Below, in pieces: positions 7,973 through 10,002 of a DNA stretch of 10,002 nt. The notes under the pieces were generated by a model. That model saw only the letters and a list, made by a program, of their open reading frames with translations, searched no databases and had not been told where the DNA came from. Numbering within the stretch: the first letter of the stretch is position 1; each line of letters opens with the position of its first letter. The position numbers were made by a program, and so were the translations under genes. The stretch covers positions 1 through 10,002 of the forward strand of contig JBBING010000084.1 in the NCBI GenBank assembly GCA_037444005.1. The letters are read 5' to 3'. This DNA comes from DATLZC01 sp037444005. Its GTDB lineage: Bacteria > Chloroflexota > Dehalococcoidia > DSTF01 > JACRBR01.

Positions 7973-8760
7973 CAGGCCGCTCCCGGTGTTCGCGCGACCA
8001 CGATCAGCAGGTCGCTGGTGTCATCATACGGCGCGAGGTCGTAATCGCCGTAGAGACCGTCCACTTCCAGCCCGGCCTCCTCGAGGAGCGCCTCGAGTTC
8101 GTAGCGCCCAGTGTACCGCAGAACATGCTCGACCACCGTCCGCCGCACCGAGCCGTCGGGAGCGACTCGGTCCACGAAGTGCACCCGGCGGATGGTCTGT
8201 GTCGCCGGGCGGCGCTCGACCACGCTCCAGCGGACGAACCACTCCCCGGTCGCGTCGTCGCGGTCGAACCACGGCGCCTCGACCGTGGGCTCGAGCGGGT
8301 CCCAGGCCACGGACGTCACGGGGCGGACGGCGAGCGCCAGCAGGCCGCCGGGCGCGAGGTGGCGTCGCACGGCGCGCAGGCACGATCGCTGCTCCTCCGT
8401 TGTCCGCAGGTGGTGGAACGTCCCGTAGGCGCAGATGACGAGGTCGAAGCACCGCCGCAGGTCGAAGTCGCGCATGTCCGCCTGGACCCAACGGACGCGC
8501 CTGCGCAAGGAGGGCTCGGTCTTTCTCCGGGCGACCTCCAACATCTCCGGGGAGGCGTCGACGCCCACGACCCGGAAGCCCGCGCGCGCCAGATGGAGCG
8601 CCACGCGGCCGGTGCCGGCGCCCAGCTCGAGCACGGGCAGCTCGCAGCGCCGCGCGAGGTTCGTGTAGAACGCGAGGTCCTCCTCGTACGGGGCGTGCTC
8701 GCGCTCGTACAGGTCGGCGTAGCCGGCGTACGCGTCCGTCGGGGAAGGCGATGCGGTCAT
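7972..8760 (-). CDS. Class I SAM-dependent methyltransferase, substrate unknown
   Basis: The 262-residue protein has the Rossmann methyltransferase core. It starts YAGYADLYEREHAPYEEDL, common in small-molecule methyltransferases. Motif I VLELGAGTG spans 43-51, GVDASPEML follows with D68 as the likely ribose-binding acid, WVQADMRDF contributes D95, and CFDLVICAYGTFHHL is motif IV with its following loop. The C-terminal half (about 145-262) contains strands with many aromatic and charged residues, seen in Methyltransf_25-type enzymes with a lid or substrate domain. Nothing in the sequence fixes the substrate. It overlaps plsX by one base, and a candidate promoter lies just upstream. The ATG at 8760 has no clear Shine-Dalgarno sequence, which fits a very short leader. 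Confidence 0.9.
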   Translation of the reverse strand: MTASPSPTDAYAGYADLYEREHAPYEEDLAFYTNLARRCELPVLELGAGTGRVALHLARAGFRVVGVDASPEMLEVARRKTEPSLRRRVRWVQADMRDFDLRRCFDLVICAYGTFHHLRTTEEQRSCLRAVRRHLAPGGLLALAVRPVTSVAWDPLEPTVEAPWFDRDDATGEWFVRWSVVERRPATQTIRRVHFVDRVAPDGSVRRTVVEHVLRYTGRYELEALLEEAGLEVDGLYGDYDLAPYDDTSDLLIVVARTPGAA

Positions 8761-8775
8761 GGCGCGCCGCCGCCG

Positions 8776-8804
8776 ATTCTAGGCCGGCGCAACCCGCCCG
8801 GCAA
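8776..8804 (-). promoter_or_regulatory. Candidate promoter of the methyltransferase-plsX pair
   Basis: On the minus strand, TTGCCG (8804-8799, four of six -35 bases) and TAGAAT (8781-8776, five of six -10 bases) are separated by exactly 17 bases. This fits in the 48-base gap after the L,D-transpeptidase stop. Transcription would start near 8769, only about nine bases before the ATG at 8760. The mRNA would then be nearly leaderless, consistent with the missing ribosome binding site. This is a consensus match only. Confidence 0.5.
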
Positions 8805-8808
8805 CGCC

Positions 8809-9482
8809 TCAGTAGTGCACGACGACACGGCTGCCCAGCGTGAGGAAATCCCAGAAGAACTTCGCGTCGGCGTAGCGCATCCCGACGCACCCGTGGCTCG
8901 ACGGGATCCGCCCGAAGTACGAGTCGCCGCGCCAGTAGTTGAGATGCAACGCGTGCCCCACCGTGGTGAAGTACTGCGTGTACAGCACGTTCTCGAGGAC
9001 GTAGTACTCCTCGGCGCCGATGGAGGCGGAGGTCATCGTCTCGTTCTCGACGCGGGAGATGATGTACCAGGTCCCCACCGGCGTCTCCCAGCCCGGCTTT
9101 CCCGTGGTGACGAGCGCGGTGTACACCGGCGTGTCGCCCACCATCGCCGTGGCCGTCTGATTCGTGAGGTTCACGTCGACCCAGTGCTCGCCGGGAAGAT
9201 CGATGGGCAGGGGCGGCGGATTCGGGGGCGGCACCACGACCTCGGGAGTCGGCGTGGGCGGGACCGGCGTAGGCGTCGGCGTCGGNNNNNNNNNNNNNNN
9301 NNNGTGAACGTGGGGGTGGGCGTAGGCGTAGCGGTAGCCGTGGGCGTCGGTGTGGGCGTGGGCTCGGCGCGGAGAGCAGAGCCGACGCCGAAGGCGAAGC
9401 CAGCCCCGATGAGCGCGCCCGCCACCAGCCCTGCGAGCGCCAGGGCGACGGCAACCCGAACGGACGCTACCCTTCCGACCAC
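8809..9482 (-). CDS. L,D-transpeptidase (YkuD domain), N-terminally anchored, interrupted by an assembly gap
   Basis: YkuD-type enzymes form 3-3 cross-links in peptidoglycan or attach proteins to it, outside the membrane. The GTG start at 9482-9480 has GGGAG (9491-9487) four bases upstream. Residues about 9-34 form a hydrophobic signal or anchor segment after a short basic stretch. A Pro-Thr repeat linker follows. The C-terminal domain begins at HWVDVNLTNQTATA and contains VTTGKPGWETPVGTWYI, VGHALHLNYW and the catalytic motif SSHGCVGM (His codon 8895-8893, Cys codon 8889-8887). The N-run falls inside the linker, and the two halves lie in different frames, so the apparent length is not a multiple of three. 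I read this as one gene with a mis-sized gap, not a real frameshift. The protein would be about 224 residues if the gap were 19 bases. Confidence 0.88.
9244..9362 (-). repeat. Pro-Thr repeat linker, low-complexity DNA
   Basis: On the minus strand this encodes alternating proline and threonine, with some alanine or valine, joining the membrane anchor to the L,D-transpeptidase domain. The DNA is a degenerate tandem of CCNACG-type hexamers, which explains why the assembly broke here. Such linkers are thought to span the wall space in secreted proteins. Confidence 0.85.
9286..9303. other. Assembly gap (18 N)
   Basis: Eighteen undetermined bases lie inside the Pro-Thr linker. The frames on the two sides differ: codons start at positions 2 modulo 3 to the right and 0 modulo 3 to the left, reading leftward. 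The true length must therefore be 1 modulo 3, unlike the 18 shown. Confidence 0.99.
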
Positions 9483-9515
9483 CGGTCTCCCGTCCGGCCA
9501 CGCGCCCGCGTGGCG

Positions 9516-9854
9516 TCAGATACGGTGTCCGTTGCCTTCGATCTCCTCCTCTTCCTCGAACTCTTCTTCTTCCAGCGCCTCTTCGGAGTAGGTGCCCGCG
9601 TGCCGTCCGGCCCACACGGTCACGATGAAGTCCTCGCGGTACGGGTCCGCGGTCAGCACCAGCCGCTCGTCGATCTCGCCGATGAGCTCCTGGATCTGTT
9701 CGTCGGTGAAGTCCGCAGGGACGCACAGCGTGGCGTCGCAGCGGCCTGCCGTCCAGTGCAGGTCGACCCGTCCGATCTCCTCACCGCCGACGACGATGGC
9801 GTAGACCTCCGAGTGGGGGGTGCGCGATTCACGGTCGAAGACGTACTCGGGCAT
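9516..9854 (-). CDS. Small acidic protein of unknown function
   Basis: I do not recognise this 112-residue protein. Residues 1-88 look like a compact alpha/beta domain: strands around VYAIVV, GRVDLHW and DATLCVP, a helix TDEQIQELIGEIDERL (50-65), and a strand FIVTVWAG. From about 91 to 107 it becomes an almost pure glutamate tail, probably disordered. There is no signal peptide, no membrane segment and no obvious catalytic motif. The start ATG 9854 has GGAAAGGAAG (9871-9862) seven bases upstream, and a -10-like TACAAT lies above it. The L,D-transpeptidase start follows its stop by 33 bases, so they are probably co-transcribed. Codon use matches the neighbours, apart from the GAG/GAA-rich tail. 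Confidence 0.82.
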   Translation of the reverse strand: MPEYVFDRESRTPHSEVYAIVVGGEEIGRVDLHWTAGRCDATLCVPADFTDEQIQELIGEIDERLVLTADPYREDFIVTVWAGRHAGTYSEEALEEEEFEEEEEIEGNGHRI

Positions 9855-9895
9855 GGGGCGGCTTCCTTTCCGGGCAGCGCGGCGTTACCGACGCA

Positions 9896-9901
9896 ATTGT
9901 A
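9896..9901 (-). promoter_or_regulatory. Candidate -10 element for the acidic-protein gene
   Basis: TACAAT on the minus strand (9901-9896) matches five of six -10 bases and would start transcription about 35 bases before the ATG at 9854. No acceptable -35 hexamer is found 16-18 bases further up, so this is weak. The rest of 9902-10002 holds no gene I can support; its last 40 bases are noticeably more AT-rich than the window. Confidence 0.3.
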
Positions 9902-10002
9902 TCCGCAGTCGGCCGCCAGCGCATGCGCGACGTCGCTCCCGCCCTCGGAGTAGCGTTCCGTTTTTTCATGGTAGAGGGGAGTAGGCCTCTAAACAGTAAG
10001 GG

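Noticed and set aside
9244..9362. Possible CRISPR or regulatory tandem repeat
   Set aside because: The repeat is an in-frame Pro-Thr coding linker with a hexamer period, with no spacers.
6986..9591. Long plus-strand open frames opposite plsX, the methyltransferase and the L,D-transpeptidase
   Set aside because: They are shadows of recognised minus-strand genes, and one even crosses the N gap.
9946..9966. Plus-strand hairpin CGGAG/TTCCG followed by TTTTTT, terminator-like
   Set aside because: The stem is only five pairs with a G-T wobble, and no plus-strand gene ends here. It could be chance, or could end an antisense RNA.
9831..9971. Small minus-strand open frame starting MKKRNATPRAG
   Set aside because: It has no ribosome binding site, overlaps the promoter and start of the 112-residue gene, and its composition is unlike a protein.

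Overview
The window is strongly GC-rich bacterial chromosomal DNA with tightly packed, often overlapping genes. It carries one thiamine-biosynthesis operon flanked by housekeeping genes. Nothing in it points to a phage, plasmid, insertion sequence or CRISPR array. Several traits together suggest a Chloroflexota-type bacterium (Dehalococcoidia/SAR202-like) or a similar high-GC environmental lineage, probably an assembled environmental genome. They are a short ThiC, a DinB-fold gene inside the thi operon, a Pro-Thr-linked L,D-transpeptidase, and an 18-base N gap. This placement is an inference from gene style, not proof.

Left part (1-1104, minus strand): rnhB (RNase HII) is followed by yraN, whose GTG start overlaps the rnhB stop. 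A possible further gene begins at the left edge. Middle part (about 1147-6959, plus strand): a sigma70-like promoter, a TPP riboswitch and an intrinsic-terminator-like hairpin precede seven closely spaced genes: thiD, thiC, a DinB-like gene, thiG, thiE/tenI, thiS and thiO. Right part (9854-6956, minus strand): a small acidic protein of unknown function, an anchored L,D-transpeptidase interrupted by the N gap, a class I SAM-dependent methyltransferase, and plsX. The last two have a good candidate promoter of their own. thiO and plsX converge and share the palindrome CTAG as both stop codons.

In the thi operon, ThiC makes HMP-P from AIR and ThiD phosphorylates it to HMP-PP. ThiO oxidises glycine to the imine, and ThiS carries sulfur. 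ThiG builds the thiazole from DXP, the imine and ThiS thiocarboxylate. The ThiE/TenI protein either aromatises the thiazole or joins it to HMP-PP. ThiF (ThiS adenylation) and ThiL (final kinase) are not in the window. ThiO in place of ThiH points to the oxygen-using glycine route. The riboswitch should shut the operon down when TPP is plentiful.

The observations most worth pursuing are the translationally coupled DinB-like protein with an intact three-histidine site inside the operon, the mixed ThiE/TenI signature, and the frame break across the N gap, which predicts the true gap length modulo 3.
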